Shown here piece after piece: positions 10,741-25,900 of a DNA stretch of 64,000 bases (its first letter is position 1; each line of letters starts with the position of its first letter). Source of the stretch: Colius striatus. Its lineage: Eukaryota; Chordata; Aves; Coliiformes; Coliidae. The translations under genes and the position numbers were made by a program. A model generated the notes under the pieces. The model ran no database searches, was not told where the DNA came from, and was given only the letters and a program-made list of their open reading frames with translations. The stretch covers positions 5,816,164 to 5,880,163 of the forward strand of contig NC_084768.1 of the NCBI RefSeq assembly GCF_028858725.1. The letters run 5' to 3'.

Positions 10741-13700
10741 GATCAAGTGCCTAAGGACACCTTAAAAAGGTACAAGTAACCTAATTAATCTGTTTTGAAC
10801 AGGCGTTGTAATTAGACTGAACACTCAGCGGTAAGACTGCTTTCAAATACTGTTCAGCTAGGACAGATTAGCCTCAAATAATTTTGAATTACTCTTGTTT
10901 CCTCAGAACATGAAAATATCACATTCAAGTGAAAATATTTTGAACTACTCTACTGCAGATTAGACATGAAAATGTGTTTACAGCAACTTAGGACTTCTCG
11001 AGTCCCTACAAATGCTTCCAGAACAGATGGATTTAGGGAGGCACTTCAGCTTCTTTTTCTATTTGTGGATATATATTGCTCTTTAAACAATACTCTGTTC
11101 AAAACTTGTGTTAATAAAATATACATCCTGTTCTCAGTGAAACACAGTCCTTAAAATACCTTTCAGTAGGTGCAGGGGTGGGAGTTTTGGTTTTGTTTTG
11201 ATTTGGGTTTTTTTCCATCTTCTGAATCCTGTCAGTCTGCTTGTAAACATAGGAACTTGTATGTGATGTAAACTTGTATGCATTTGACTGAATTTTCATC
11301 GGAGCAGATGTTGTTTTAACTCAAATTATTAGTGATGGCTACTAGAAAAGTCTAGTTATAGTATGTGTAATAGCTCTACTGGAACAGTTTTATATATTGT
11401 GAATGGTCATTCATTACAATGTAACCTAAAGTCTGCAGTAGAATAGCTAGATAAACATGTCCTTTACATTGGGAAATGGTGATTTAAGGGCTTAATGGTG
11501 GGATTAAGGATCTCTTCCTCACTGTCTCGGTGCTTTGCTGAATTAGAGACTAAGGCATTACATGGCTTCTAATTACATTCAGAGCAACAAAGCCTTATGT
11601 TGTGTTATATGCAGCATGAGGGTCTCTGCTTTTTGGTTTTGTTTTTTTCTAGAAATCACCTTGTACAACTGGTACAGCTTGGTTCGTTAGGCTTTTTGGT
11701 TTGTTTTCTCTGCGTGGATCCAGTAAGTGAATGGATTCAGGAACAGACTGAGCTGAGGCATCTCTCATAAGATACGGCTCTGTAGCAGTACTTCGAAGCT
11801 TTGATTATTAATGCTTGGTCTGCAGTTCCTGGCACAAGCAAAATAGCTTCTTTGCTAGTGTTTTGGGGTTTCAGCAGGGAGGGTGTTTATTTTAAAATAA
11901 ATTAGATTTATGTTGTAGTATCTGATCTGTGATTTCTTTTACTTTGAGATACTATTTGAAAGTACTACATGGAAAGAGAAACCAGTGGTTAACAAAATGC
12001 TTTAAGCCTGTCTTTATGGTAACATTGTATCTTAGTTTGTTTATTTAAACTGCAACATTGTAATTATGTCACACTGACACCAGTGCACAGGATTTTTGTT
12101 ACCAGCATTTTACATTTACTGTTTACTTACTGTTTGACTGCACACTGCTAAGTTGGGCTACCTGCGTGGCAGCCTGAGCATGCATCCTATGGAGCAAAGT
12201 TCTGCTCTGTGGGTTTTCTCGTGGTGATTTGTGGGGCATTTTCCTGAACCTTCGGGAGTTCCGTGGCTTTGTGTCAAACTAACGGTTTTGTGTTATCCAT
12301 CAAATGCCAGTGCAACTTCTGGCAACTGCTGATGAGGAGGTAGGGCTGAGTTCTGTGGTGAGAAGGTACTGTAATATGAACAAGATGGTAGTAGTGTGCA
12401 ATTGCAGGCTTATGTTCAGCTAAATGGACCAGCTCTGCTGGGAATTCTGCTGCTGTTGTACTGTAAGCAGTAGAAGAGGCTGAAATGAATCTATTCAGGC
12501 TCATGCATTTGACTTGACAAATAAGGTGAGTTGAGAGAGTTCATGTGATCAGTTACTATGGCTCAGTTATGAGACCACCAACTGTGGCTACCCACAGTTC
12601 TGATCTGATCTGATTTTTAAGAGTAGGCCACACCTTCTGTTGTTCTTTGTTAAGTACAGAAGCAGTTTCCTATACTCAGTATCAACATTATGCCTCCTTT
12701 GGCTGTAGTTTCGCTTTGCTATTACAGTGGTGTGCAGAGCGCTTCATGATTAGATGTACCATGATGGTAAAACTGTGCTCTTACCCATATAGTTTGTTAC
12801 TTCTCCTAGACAACCAGGGGAAAAAAAACAGGCCTATTAGCATAAGTGTATTTTGCTAAGACAACTGTATCTATTCTAGAGGTCTAATAAAAGGTTATTT
12901 TATTATAAATTACATATATAGCTATCGGGTACCAAATGAGAAATGATTGACTGGGAAGGGCTGGGCTGTGAAAGGTTACTCTATGCTGGATTTTCCCATT
13001 CTTTTATTTTTTTTTGTGCCATAAAGAAGGGTTGATATGTGGCAGGACCCAGGGAGGGTTTACTTTGGTCCATTATGCAAATCAGGAAAACTGAGCTATG
13101 TTGGTAAACACCTTAATGTGGACATGGCTAAATTAGTTAACTCTGCCTCCAGTTCCTCTAGATTTCTTTAAGCCTTATTTTCTTTATTGGAGATATACTG
13201 GGTTTTAATTACTTCAAATAAGTACACATCATAGAGCTTGAATCAAAAGCCTGTAATATCTGTTTTATGTCTTTAATAGTACTCTGGTGCTGAAGCAAAC
13301 TGTTTTTTCAAACATTTGCTATCCTGCAACATGGTAGCAAGGCTTCTAGAGTTTAAGTTTCCTTTAAACACAAGAACATGTTAACCTCAAAAGGAAAGAA
13401 GTGCAACCAATTCTATTTCAATTGAGAAGCTCAGGGCTTTCCGCTAACTTTCCACAATTGTTATTAGAGTGTCACAAAATACAATAAGCAGCAGATCTAT
13501 AGCTAGGAGAAGGCATAATTAAGTCTGCAATACCAAGGTGCTAATAGTTTTTGTCACAGTTCTGAGATAAATCACAGGAATAATGTGAGGCTCTGTCTGA
13601 TAGTGTGTTAGAAACAGATCAGGCCAGAAAAGAGAATTTTTCATTTGGATTACTGCTAGTAGTCATTTTCTGAGTTAGAGCTGGGCCTTAAACACAGAGA

Positions 13701-16700
13701 ACATTGTTCAACTCTGGAAATGTAAGTGCTAATATACCCTTTTGTTATCTCATGAAAGTTAATACTCAAAGCATTACTACCATGTACTATTTCTTTATGA
13801 AATTTAAAAATGTGTGCATGAACGTCATAAATACATAGGTGACAACTTTCTATGTACTCTCATTTGTTAGAGGATAGAGATAGAGCATTAAAAGGAATGA
13901 GAGCTAATATTAGGTGTAGTTGTTATTTAACCAGTTTAGAAATAGTACTTGAAAATAATTGTGGTGAATAGCTGTTCTGAAGTTATTTTTCAATCTATCC
14001 ATATGTAAATATCTTTTTCATATATTAACTTCACACAGCTTTTGAGGAGAAATTGAAAGTTAATCATTAAAAGAAGCAGAAAAAGAAAAGGAGGGGCTTT
14101 TAAGGCCCAAGCACAAACTGGCTATACTTAAACAGGAAATAATGATATGGTTTAGTATGTTACTGGTGCTACAATTTGCTCATAAACTTAGGAACTTTAG
14201 TCAGAAGTATATTCAGTTTAGATTTTTTAGTTGCGGATCACAAAGACACAAGGTAGGTCTGTGATGTAAATTAAGGACAGAAAAATTCTACTTGGTTCAT
14301 TGACCATACCATGTGCTGGAACTGGGCTTTGGCCATACAGATTTGAGGCTGTTCTTGAAAGGTATCCAACTTTGTCAGATGGTGCTGCTACTGAAAACAA
14401 ACGTGTGGTTTGTTGTGTTGCTTTACATTTGCACAGACATCTATATGGTGATCAGATTTTATTGTTAGTCTTGTTTTGGTGGGTTTTACCCTCTCCAACT
14501 TAGTATTCAACCAGATTGGGTTCATAATTGAGTCCACTATGTGGCTATGTAAAGATTTGTTCTGGCAAATATCGGTGAATGGTCTAGGGCAGGAACAAAC
14601 TTTAGGGAAGAATAGCACTGCTGGTTCTTTACAGTGCATTTTTTTTGCCTTTAATGCTGATTTCTGCAGTAAAATGTCAGATTACAGGCTGAGACTTGCT
14701 CTCATATATGTGGCTTTGAGCAAGGGACTGTGAAGAGAGTCCAGTTCTTCTGCAGATGAATATACAGGTGACGAGCAATCCATGCACTATCTGTGGCAAT
14801 GTTTTTCTGGCTTCACATCCTTCAAGTGGCAGATCTCTCAATGCACCATGTGATGGTAAAATTCTGTTTGTCTGAGAAAGCATTGAACATGGAACTGGCT
14901 TGGACATCATGCATGGGTGGAAGAAGTAGTTTCATTTAGTTTGATGTCAAAGGTTGAGAACAGTGTTACGGTTTTGTAGCAGTACTCCAGGCAAATATGG
15001 GGATATGGCCACAACTGTCTTTGTTAGCTTTCTGAAGTCACTGTTAAAACCTTTTACATGCTTGAGGCAAGGAGTAATTTTGAAAAATGTTACTTCTCTA
15101 AGTTGGATAAAAGAAAAAGCAAGTATACAGTTGAAACAGATAGGATCCAGTTTTGGAGTGAAGCCAATTTACTGTGCAAATTACGCTATAAAATTACTGC
15201 TCATAAATATACCGCAGAGTGTGAGATATTACAGTTTGATATGAGTACTTGTGTCAGTTATAGAAATCTTATAGAGTAGTTCAATAACTGTGAGCTATTT
15301 GAATATGTAGTAGGGAAAAAACCCAAACAATGGTGAGTTGAAGGTTTGTAATACCAGAATGCCCCTTAATGGTCACGGGAGTATCAATTAAAGCACCACT
15401 TAGAGGACTTCCAACTACTGTGTAGAGGACTGATGATGTACTTCAGAGGTCTAGCCAGATTAGGTGGAGAGAGGAGGGCCTGAAAATGTGGTACAGAAAT
15501 AACAAGTTTGAGTTAAAGTGATTAGTGTTTTCAGAGTTCAAATTTTGTTGAATTCCTTTTCAGAATTATTAAATCTTCTCCTTGTACACATCCAACAAAC
15601 TCTGGGTGTATTATCTTCTTAACTTGGCATACTTTTCTTTGTAAATTTGTGCTGCTGTGGTGAAGGATTATCTTTAGAATTTACAAGGAGAGTGGTTTTG
15701 ATGATTTGGTGTGTTCCAAAACTCTCTACTACAAACAACTGGCCTGTTTGTGTAAGGTAGGCGAGAAACTTCATGTCACCCATTAGACAAATGGGAAAAA
15801 AATTGCTTAGTTTCATTCTTCTGCCTACCATTCTTGTTTCTCTTCTGCAGGGGGAACATAACTCCTCTTATGATGGATTTTAGGACTTGCACTGCTAACA
15901 TCACTGAAGTTAATAGATAAGGGATTGAAATTGCTCTTCATCATTGTTATCCATATTATATTATGTCTTGGATTTTTAAGTAACCTAAGTCCAAAAGTCT
16001 CCAAAACTATTGTTGAGAATTTAGGAGGAATGCAAATTGGCAATGTATCCTTTTGCTTTTTACAAGCATAATATGTAAAACCATTCACTGCTTTTCTCCT
16101 TTGTGTGTTTATGTATATGGGAAGGCTTTGCAAAAGAATTAAGTGTAATGTGTTGTAAGAGGATGTTTCCTTTATAGACAGCTCTGCATATGGCATGACA
16201 AGATTATTTGTCTCCTAATTCTCATATAGGCTAAAATTATAAGACAAATGATGATAAGGAAATGTCAACTTTTCTTAAAAACAGAAGACAAAAGCACATT
16301 ATTAACCTCTGAAGTTGTAAGCATGAATGCTGCTGACAACCTGTCTGCAGCAAGTGCAGAACTACATGGGCATGAGAAGGTGGTGGGGAGACAGAACACG
16401 GTAAATGAGATTCTAGCAGAAGAGTGTAAAAGATAGTTTTCCGTAACCCAGAGTGAGGGAAGGGTTTCAAAGACTTGTATTGGAAAGTACCAAAATAAGC
16501 ATACTACGTATCTAGAGAGCATTTTAAAATCAGCAAGGCCTTTTTGTAGGATGTTCTAAACTTAGCGGCAGCAGTAGGAAAGTAAAAGTACTGTAAATCG
16601 TACATGCCTGACAACTAGTGTAGCATTCTTGAACTGCTGCCCATTTAGGACTCTGCAATCTCCTTTAATGGAAGCATGTTTTCTTCAATATTTGAGTTTG

Positions 16701-16767
16701 TTTGTTGCTTATTTATAAGCTCATATGCAGCTGTTTTTTTAGGCCAAGAACGACTGGATGTTAAAAG

Positions 16768-16787
16768 TTATCATTTGCAAATGATAA
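16768..16787. repeat. Perfect 20-bp palindrome TTATCATTTGCAAATGATAA
   Basis: The 20 bases are exactly self-complementary. The centre ATTTGCAAAT resembles a palindromic POU/octamer-type site, and the outer TTATC/GATAA arms resemble GATA half-sites. It lies deep in PKN2 intron 1. A regulatory role is inference only. Confidence 0.6.
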
Positions 16788-19700
16788 TGTCTGTATTATT
16801 AGAGATTCTCAGAAAGATCTAGAATTTGTGTCTTTGATCTCTCCTTTCCTGAATAGATAGAAACATATCATTTTGGAATTCAAAACCAATAGTACTTTAG
16901 CTTTAGAACAAAATAATTTCTTTCAGAGGGTTTTTTAATTGTTGTTCTTTACTTCTTTATTCATGCCAGTTAGCCTGAGTCAATCTAAGAATTCCATCCA
17001 TTGAGAGGAAAACATAATCAGTTCTAACTATTCATCTTTATCCAGTTTGTTCAAACATCATTCCTCGTCACATAAGGCACTTCACAAAGTAATATGTAAA
17101 TCTGACTTTTTTCCTTTCCGTTTGGTATGTGTGCTTTTCAAATGCAATTATCATCTGTGGCAAAGTACATGATACTCATCAGCAGCTAATTTTTGTTTTG
17201 GGGGGCAAACTTATCTTGCGTTCTGCCCTTTGTTGTAACATACTGTAAAATGCAGAAAATTTATTATTGTTAATTTAAATTATTCAGAAATTGATGTTTA
17301 CCTGTGTTAGGATTAAGAGAGTGAATGAATGTATTCTCAAGCTTTAAACTAATTCTAACATTTCAATCCATAGTTTCTGAAGTGCAGGAGGAAAAAAAAT
17401 CAGTCTGCTATAGTGTGTATTTAGATCATCTTCAGTTTTTCAGGTTAGCAGTCAGCACTAATATTAAAGGGCTCTTTTCTGAAGTGTTTCTTTTTGATAG
17501 GACTCAGTGACACAGTCAAGGCAGCAGCTGCCATACACGTGGGTATTGGTTTCTTTAACTCCAATTTGATTCTTGAACCAGATGACCTGGGGTATGAAAG
17601 GCAGGCAAGGGAGATGCAAGTGGTCTCTAATTTTTGTAACTCTTTGCTTTCTGTAATAGACAATATTGTTTTATGGACTCAAAAGTAAGATTTCCTTTCC
17701 TTCGCATTTGTCTGTCTTCCCATTTATTCTATTTATTTGAATTAATTTAGTTCCAATTTAAGGTTTATACAGTACTTCAAACAAAGAGATTTTTTTAAAA
17801 CTTAACTACAGGCATCTGTATTCTGAATTTATTCACATACATAATTGAATTCTTGTTGATTTCTATCTAGCATGTACTATTTTGTGCAGATTTCTTTCAC
17901 TAATTTTTGTCTTGCGCTTTACTAACCATATATATTGGAAATGTCAGATGTTTCTAATTACTTTTATGAATTTTCCCCACTGTTATAAAATAAGCTGTCT
18001 ACTGTCCTGAAGTATTAAGGAGTGTCTTTATCATATAGCAATGAATATACTTGAAGCTTAGTACCATGGTCAAGTAAATCTAGGAATCCCTGCAAGTCTT
18101 GAGTTACAACAGCAATGAGCATTTTGGTGGCATATACAGGGAACAGTCAGGGATGTCACTTCCTCCCTCAAGGACAGCAAAGAAAGGAAGAGCTGCCTGT
18201 GATCTGATATCTTCAGGAACTGGGGAGAACCTGTGTCTAGGCAAAAGCACAGGCTGTACCCCAGAATGTGTATAATAATGCTGATTCAGTGTGTCCTGGA
18301 TAGGTCAAACAGTGGGAAGAGTGTGAAAAAGAAGCCAGCAATACTCAGAAAGGTCAGAGAAGTGTACAGTTAAGAGGATGCTTGCCTGAACTATATATAG
18401 TATCTTATTTTGGAAGATGGTGTGGACAGATTGAGACTGTACTTTATTTTTGTATAGTTACTTTTTTTATTACAGAGTCTGCTGCTTCTTTTTCTCCTAT
18501 TTCTTGCCATCTTTAATAGAATGCTTGAGACCCTCAAAAAACACACACTCCCCTCACCCATCAACGAATTTTCAGACAAAAGTTAGTTTGTAAATTTTTG
18601 TCTCCTGCAGATGACATGCTTTAGATTAGCTAGCTCATTATAGAGGAATACATATTTAGATACTCCTGGGAGTGCAACAGGTTAAACTTCAACCATAAAT
18701 AGTTTTTGACTGCAGTAATTTCTTTCTTTAGCTTAAAGGCGTTCTTCATGAAGGTTTTGCTGAATGTCACATCTAGAATGTTTTCTGCAGCTGTTGGTTA
18801 TTAATAAGGCAGAATATTCTACTTCCATTTAACATATTTTTCATGCTGCTGTTTTGATTACTAACTAAAGTACTTCTAAACTGAAATTAAGTGGGAATTT
18901 TTTAGCCTCGAAGACAAATGTCTTGAAAGTCATATCAAAATTGCTTATATTGGAATATTTACAACAAATATTCCTAGAATATTTTTTAAAATCTTAAGGG
19001 TGTGTTAAAACTGTGTATATATTCCCTAAAAATAGGATGAGGCTTATAATATCAAAAAATGGATCAATTTAGGATAAGTAGAAGTACCGTGTTTAAGATT
19101 CCATTTGTATGATTGATACTGGAAAATGCATAGAATATGTGTGTAATCTTATCCATGCTGAAAAAGAAAGATCATTGAAATCACTAACAAATATGCCTTG
19201 TTGTGGGCTTTCTGAGTACTCAGCAGTATAAAAAGCCAAATATCATTCCCCTACTTTAATGCAGTTGTAAGGTGAGAACTCTGCCATTATTATGTAAACT
19301 TGGGTTTATAGCTTATCCTTTAAGACTTATGTTTATAGACACATCTGTACACTATGTATTGGAAAGCTGTTGTTTTATGCTGCTTTATTTCTGTTTTGTT
19401 ACAAGTCTCATTGGTTATTTGGATAACTGATGTTTCCTATTTCAATTTAGCTAGTGTTGAAACTGCACTGATAACAAAAGCTAGATGGAAGAGATTCCTA
19501 CACATATATATATGAGAAATAGCCAGCAGCTTACTTAAAAAATAGTACTGAGACTGAACATAAAGAGTAAAACTTGTTAAGTGAGCATTAGGAAATCCTT
19601 CAGCTAAAATCCTAGATTTTTATTCTTGCTGGCAGCTTCATATAAATATCAGAGGTTTATATTGGGTCATAAGAAGGTAGATTTGGATTACTATACTGCA

Positions 19701-22700
19701 GGTCAATGGGGGATCAGGGCTTCTAAAAACTAAGAAAATGTGGAAAGTTTTTAAAACCAAAGCTTTAATCAGATTTGTATTTTTTAAATGTAAATGTATT
19801 AGGAATTTTCTGTAGTCCACATAATCAGTAAGTGAGTTCACCTGCCTCTTTTTCATTGCTATTGCATACAAAGCAGTTAAGTTAGGAAATATTTTTTTGC
19901 TTGTTTCTGTTTCTTTGTAACTTGTCTAATACCTAGGGAAATCTTAATAAGAAAATGGACGTTAGGAGCCAGAGAGAAATTTTCTACCATATTTTATGGG
20001 TCAGAGAAAGAAGGATTGCAAAAACACTAATCAAATGCATCACAGCATACATCAGTGATGCTCTGTAAAAGTCTCAGACAAATGGAGATGTGAAGTAATA
20101 CTTCTATAAATAACTCTGTATTCATCCATAAACTTTTAGTGGAGAGGCTTGGAATGAGATATCTGCTTCTCTGCAAGTGGAATTTTGGGTGTGGCAATAC
20201 TTATCCCCAGTAGTGAAAAGTGTGTTGGTTTTTTGTTATTTTGTTGTTGTTGGTTTTTTTTAACTGACACAACTGTAAAGATAAGGACAGGATTTAAAGA
20301 TACTTTTCCATCCTTCTTTTGCTGCTGAAGCTGACAACAGGAGCAGCATTTCGAGCTAGTTGGAGTATAAGGATGTGAATGTAAGTAACTTCAGATATAA
20401 TAGACAAAACTGCTTTGAAAGAGTTCGCAATTCTAGACTATAAAGACATAGTTCCTTGGTATAAACATAGCAAACATATCCTTTCCTGTAATAATGGGTT
20501 CAGCTACCAACCTGAGGAACCCATAAGCTGGGGTGAAAGTACTGTTACAGAGTCCTAGAAAGCAAAAAAATCTGCTTCCTCCACCAAGATCTAGTATTTA
20601 GCCACTTGGCCTTTTGCCTCATAAAACAGATGTTAGTATTATCTCTGATATGTGTTGTTGCATTTATAATGTACAAAATAGTTGGCTGCTAAAGATGATG
20701 GCTTAATTAGAGTGGAATGTAGACTCTCAGCTCTTACATTAGTTTTGCAATGCCTAAAAATAGCTCTTGTAAAATATAGTAATGTTAAATGGACTGATGG
20801 TTGTCTGTGCTGAAAGCTGGAGCTGCCTGAAATGAATTTTTCAAATCATATTTATCCCTCCCAGAAACTGAGTTTCTTGTACATTCTCTCACTTTTGTGC
20901 TTTTCAGGTTAGTGTATTATTCTTTAACAGTGTTCCAGCACATGTATGTGTGATCAAGACATTCATGTTTACTAGCTGAAAGTATCTTTTACATCATTTC
21001 AATTATTTGAGATTTTTAACCTACACTGAAAGAACAGAGAAGTCTCAAATTGTGATGACTTGGTTTTGTAGTAAGGTGTTTTAGCATTCTTCTCTTGTAG
21101 TTCAGTTAGAATGTGTACCACTTGTTATGTTTTACCACTTACAGATGTGACAATAGCTGGTACTGTAATTTATGGATGAGCAGAATTGTCAATCTGTTGC
21201 ATTATCTGTGATAGATAATAATACCTTTTAATTAGATAAGATAGCTATTATCTATTTCATTCTTTATCATCATAGAAGAAAACCAGCTTACAAATGGGAG
21301 TAGACCTGTTTGGCATTAACTGTTAATAACTGGGGTTTGGGTTCCTTGTGGTTTTATTTCTAAGTTATTATTATTTCTAATTTATTAAATTTCTGCCGGT
21401 GAAGAAGTTTTAACCACACATGTTTATATTGCTGTTAATATTACTGCCATTAAAAATGCATAGTTGCAATGTCAGCTTTACATTAAAGTTAAGTGTATTT
21501 TTTGGATACATACTCAACAAGGTGTCACCTTTGTACAGTGTGCATTGTGTTTGAGGAGGAGTTATCAAAGTCGTAAGGCGTGATTGTGACTCATGTCTGT
21601 TGACTGACCTTTTTACCTTTGGTAGAAGAGATTGTCAAATTGAGTGTCATACCCTGTAGCTTGGATAATATGGTAGTAGTATTTTTTTCTAGCATCCTGA
21701 GCTGTATGTGTGATATTATTCTGTTATGAGTGTTAGAAAAGGAGGTTTAATATTTTATATTATAAAAACAGTAAGTATTTGTATTGGGGCAGTATAAAAT
21801 TATACTGACTTTCTGTAGCAGCAGAAATGCTTTATTTTGGATGTTTGCATTAACACATGCTTTAACAGATAGCTTACAAGTCATGTTTTGTTTGAGGAAG
21901 GGGGAGAATATTTCTCTCTTGTGGACAGATCACTAGTTTCTGTATTACTTGTACTTAGAGGAAAATTCTCCACACAGCATTTGCGTGACCTTAGCTTTAT
22001 CTTAAGTAGTTTTGTTTATTTAGTAAGTTGTGTTGGAATTAAAGCATTTCAGAGCAGCAAAACTATTGCTCGCACCAAACTTGAGCTAAATGTAACTACA
22101 GAGGAATCAATCAAATTAAACCAAGACAAGTCTAGTGATAAGAATTTCTCTCAGAAAAAAACGTGGTTTACTGGCTAGCAGTAATTCAAAATAAATGTCT
22201 TTACTTCTAAAGGAAATGGATACCATGCATACCTATATGTAGGTTTTGGCAAGAAAATGGAAATACACACTTTCTTTCTAAAGTACATGCCGTATATATC
22301 CAAGAAATAATTCTAGGCCATTAGAAGGAAGTTGTTTATATGTCTACATGGTTCAGAAAATTATGGATGTTCCTATGAAGAAAACAATAACTCCATGTTT
22401 ATTTGAAAGTGCTTAAAATAATAAACAAATAAAACAACCCAAAACCCACCAAAACATTAATAGCTTTCAATGCTTATTTTTGCTATCGATTTTGAACTTT
22501 TAGGATTTTTCTTTCAAAGCAGCCTCAGAGTCACACACAGATAGTAATTTCTCCACTATTTACCAGTCTTCACATTTTTATTTGTGTGATGGGATCTTAA
22601 GAATTTTTCCCCAGTGTGTCTGAAGAGAAGGCTAAATTTTCCAGATCAAATTTGGAAAACCAAAACAAGTTTGTATGTGGAATTCCTGTGTTGGCAGTAG

Positions 22701-22742
22701 GAGATATGACATACATCCACGCCTACTTTCACTGCACGGTCG

Positions 22743-22759
22743 AGTACATTAAATGTACT
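22743..22759. repeat. Short interrupted palindrome, 8-bp arms
   Basis: The arms AGTACATT and AATGTACT flank a single central base in PKN2 intron 1. A palindrome of this size can arise by chance in AT-rich DNA, and I assign no function. Confidence 0.4.
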
Positions 22760-22872
22760 GCTCCAGTTTGGAATCTGTGACTAAGGGAAATATTTTCTTA
22801 AAATACATTGTGCTGCTTTGAACTTGGTTGTCTTTTGTTTATTGAATTGTCATTTAATCCACATGGTTTTCA

Positions 22873-22960
22873 TACAATCATAGAATAGAGTTGGAAGGGA
22901 CCTTTAGAGATCATCTAGTCCAACCCCCCTGCAAAAGCAGGTCAACCTAGATCAGGTCAC
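22873..22960 (-). mobile_element. CR1 LINE 3'-end fragment, - orientation
   Basis: The + strand reads 'atcatagaatagagttggaagggacc' and then 'agagatcatctagtccaacccc', the reverse complement of the typical avian CR1 3' end. It stops at '...agatcaggtcac', so only about 90 bp remain. Severe 5' truncation is the normal outcome of CR1 insertion. The element lies in PKN2 intron 1. Confidence 0.9.
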
Positions 22961-25900
22961 AAAGTTTTCCTCATCTCTTAAACTGCAGTGTGTGTATTTA
23001 TCACCTTATGAATACATACTATGATACCATTACAGGAACGAGATGAGACATTAATGTTTCAGTGCTTCTACTGCATGCATCTAGGTGAGGTTGCATTTTA
23101 GGGGGTATTACTTCAGTCTTCTTGGCACAGTTTTATGATACGTCATTATTGGAGATCCTTCCAGCATGCAGTGTGGTATTAACAGTTCATAAAATCTTTT
23201 CCGCTGCATCTTGAAAGAGCTTGTTTATATTGTGACATTTAATAGAGCTGCTTCTACTGTGTGTGGTCTGCTTGAAATCCTATTAATTAGGTAAAATGCA
23301 GTTTTCTTACGAGTATGTATTCTGCTGCTTTATCTTGTTGTACTAATTCAGTTAATGTAGCACAACTGATAATCCTTAGTACTTCACATGCACTTAAGAA
23401 ACTAAATTAAAACTAAAGCAGCAAGGTCTTACAGAGAATGGAGGAGTGACATTGTTGCAGGCATGTTTTCATACACTGTTCTTGTCCCTGGACACATGTA
23501 AACAGAAGTTGTGACAGCAGGCACCATTCATTGTAACAGGGATTTGTACTGTTTCTTTTGCACAGCTGAAACTGGAGAGGGTAAGGTTTGTTTCCACTGT
23601 GCTGGGCTCCATTGGAATTTTTTGGCTGGGAGTAGGGACTTGAAGTAAGAGATAAAAGTTCGGAAAATGCTGAAGTGTCAGTATCATGCCTGTTGCCAGA
23701 ATATCTAGTCACACTTCCTGGATACTGTAGCCATCTGGTGATCTCAGATTCAGGTGTTCATTGCCTGTGCTGTGCCATAGCCTCTGACAAGTCCTCACAA
23801 TCATGAGAAAGGTGATAGTGGGGATTTTCTTTTAATGTCATGTTTCTTTGTAAGCTTCCTTGCAGATCCTTCTCCTAGCATAAAACCATCAGGAGCTGTT
23901 ACAATGAGAAGCAGATGAAGGCAGCATTTCTTAAAATATTTTCCTTCCCTTCCATGCCAAGGAAATCTTTCTCCTGTGCCCCTTTCTATATGTTGGCACA
24001 ACACTACACAAACACAACTTTCAGTTCTTCAAGCAAGCCTGTGCTGCTGTTGGAGCACCTTTTGGGGACCATGCTCTTTGCATTAGTAGATGCTGGCCTA
24101 ATCAGGGATTGTTTGTGGCTGGCAACCTAGATGTTAGCAAGGAATCCCCAGGGGATTTTGTTACCTGTTTAGGAGGTGCAATGTTGTGGCTGAGGCAGGC
24201 CACACAGTTTTTCATACAGGTGTTGTAGGACCAAGTGGTGCAGCCCAGCAGCTATTGCATGATTAAAAGCAAACATTCCTTCTGCAGTGTTCACTGGGGC
24301 AACAGCTGAAACTGGGAGAGAGGGGCAGAGGAGACCAGCTGGTTGAGGATTGCAGGTTAATCATGCTTATTCTAAGGAACACTTTTTTTTTTCATCTGTT
24401 TCATCTCTTTGAGATGCAGCCAGGCACTCACTGTTTGCACACAGGAACCGAGCCTCATTTCACCAGTGTCCTACTTGAATTCATCCACGTATAATGCAGT
24501 GCACTATGGATATTTGTGCCTTAAACAGCCTTTTGCAAAGCAGGGAGCTGTGACTTAGATTAAATTTAAATCCTGATTTGCAACATGTTAGCACAGCAAA
24601 CTAATGCCAAAATCTATTAAGCCTCCAAAGTTTTTTTTTGTTCTTGACGTTTTGTGGGTGCTGAGATCTTGACCACAATCACATTTGCTTCTGGGCAGAA
24701 GGAAATAGTCCATGTAGTTCCAGTAATCCAGACAAGCCGACACATCTGGTTTTATGAATGACTTTAGGGGAGAAGGGAAGTTTGCAGTTGATTAACATTG
24801 TTCTTAAAATCAAAGACTGGTGTAGTTTCAGGAATTACTATAGAGAGCTTCAGGGACCTTGGCAATCAGCTCAGAAAAAACAACATTTTTTTTCTTAAAA
24901 GATTATTCAGAAGATTATACTGAGAGACTTGACAAATACAAATATATACTTGCAGCTCTTAAAAATGAAATGAAAAATGTTTTGTATTTCTGGAGTATAT
25001 TAACTTTTTAAGTATACCTGATATCCTATTTTTATATTGAAATTAGTATGCTTATCTTAAACAGCCAAGCATTTTTTTTACTATACTTGTCAAATAGATT
25101 TACTTATTGTGTCTACTACTGTCCATTGAAATAGATGCTAAAATTCAAGAGCACATAAAAATGAATGTTAATAGCTTTAGGAAGAAATATACATAATTTT
25201 GCTGTGAGTTTTGATATGGTGTTTGTGCGTGAGAATTCATCGTCTGCTAAGCATGCTGTAGTGTAAAGCTCAACTTACCTTTCTATAACAATTCCTACCA
25301 GAAATCAGCGATCTAAATTCTTGCCCTATTCTATATTCTCTGTGGTGAGTACATGGAGTAACATAATGCAGCTCTACTGTGCTCTTAGGTGCAAGTCTTT
25401 GGGAGTTACTCATGCCCAGGATTTAGCATTATATTTTTCTTCTAAGAGGCTGCAATTTGAGCATCTAATTTTGATTTGGAACTCATTTAGTTTACGCAGG
25501 TTAAGCAGATTCTCTGATATGTTCAACTTCACACTACTCTCTTTTATTCAGCAGTATCTTTTCTGTTGTTAAGCAATTTAGATGTTTTCTTCTTAAATGG
25601 GAGTTTGGTTCTAAATGCAGTATGGCAAGGCACCTGCTTCACCAATTATTTGGCTCAGAATTGACCTGAGGAAAAAGTATGGGAGCCCCATGGGTTTTCC
25701 TGAAAAACATTAGTACCCTCTTGCACCACATCAGCCAGAACAGACTCTGTGTATTATTAAAAGGCATACTCAGACCACTAGCCATTATTTTCAGCAATTA
25801 TACTTAAAACATTTCCCAGGAGTACAGAAATTGAAGACTGGCATCTTGAATTCATCTGTGTAAATAGATAGTCTTTGAGCTAGCAATCAAAGTGAGGTTG

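Noticed and set aside
14954-15279. Two overlapping + strand open frames in intron 1 (96 and 73 codons)
   Set aside because: I found no recognisable motif and no splice signals linking them to exon 2. Two frames open over the same bases argue against selection on either.
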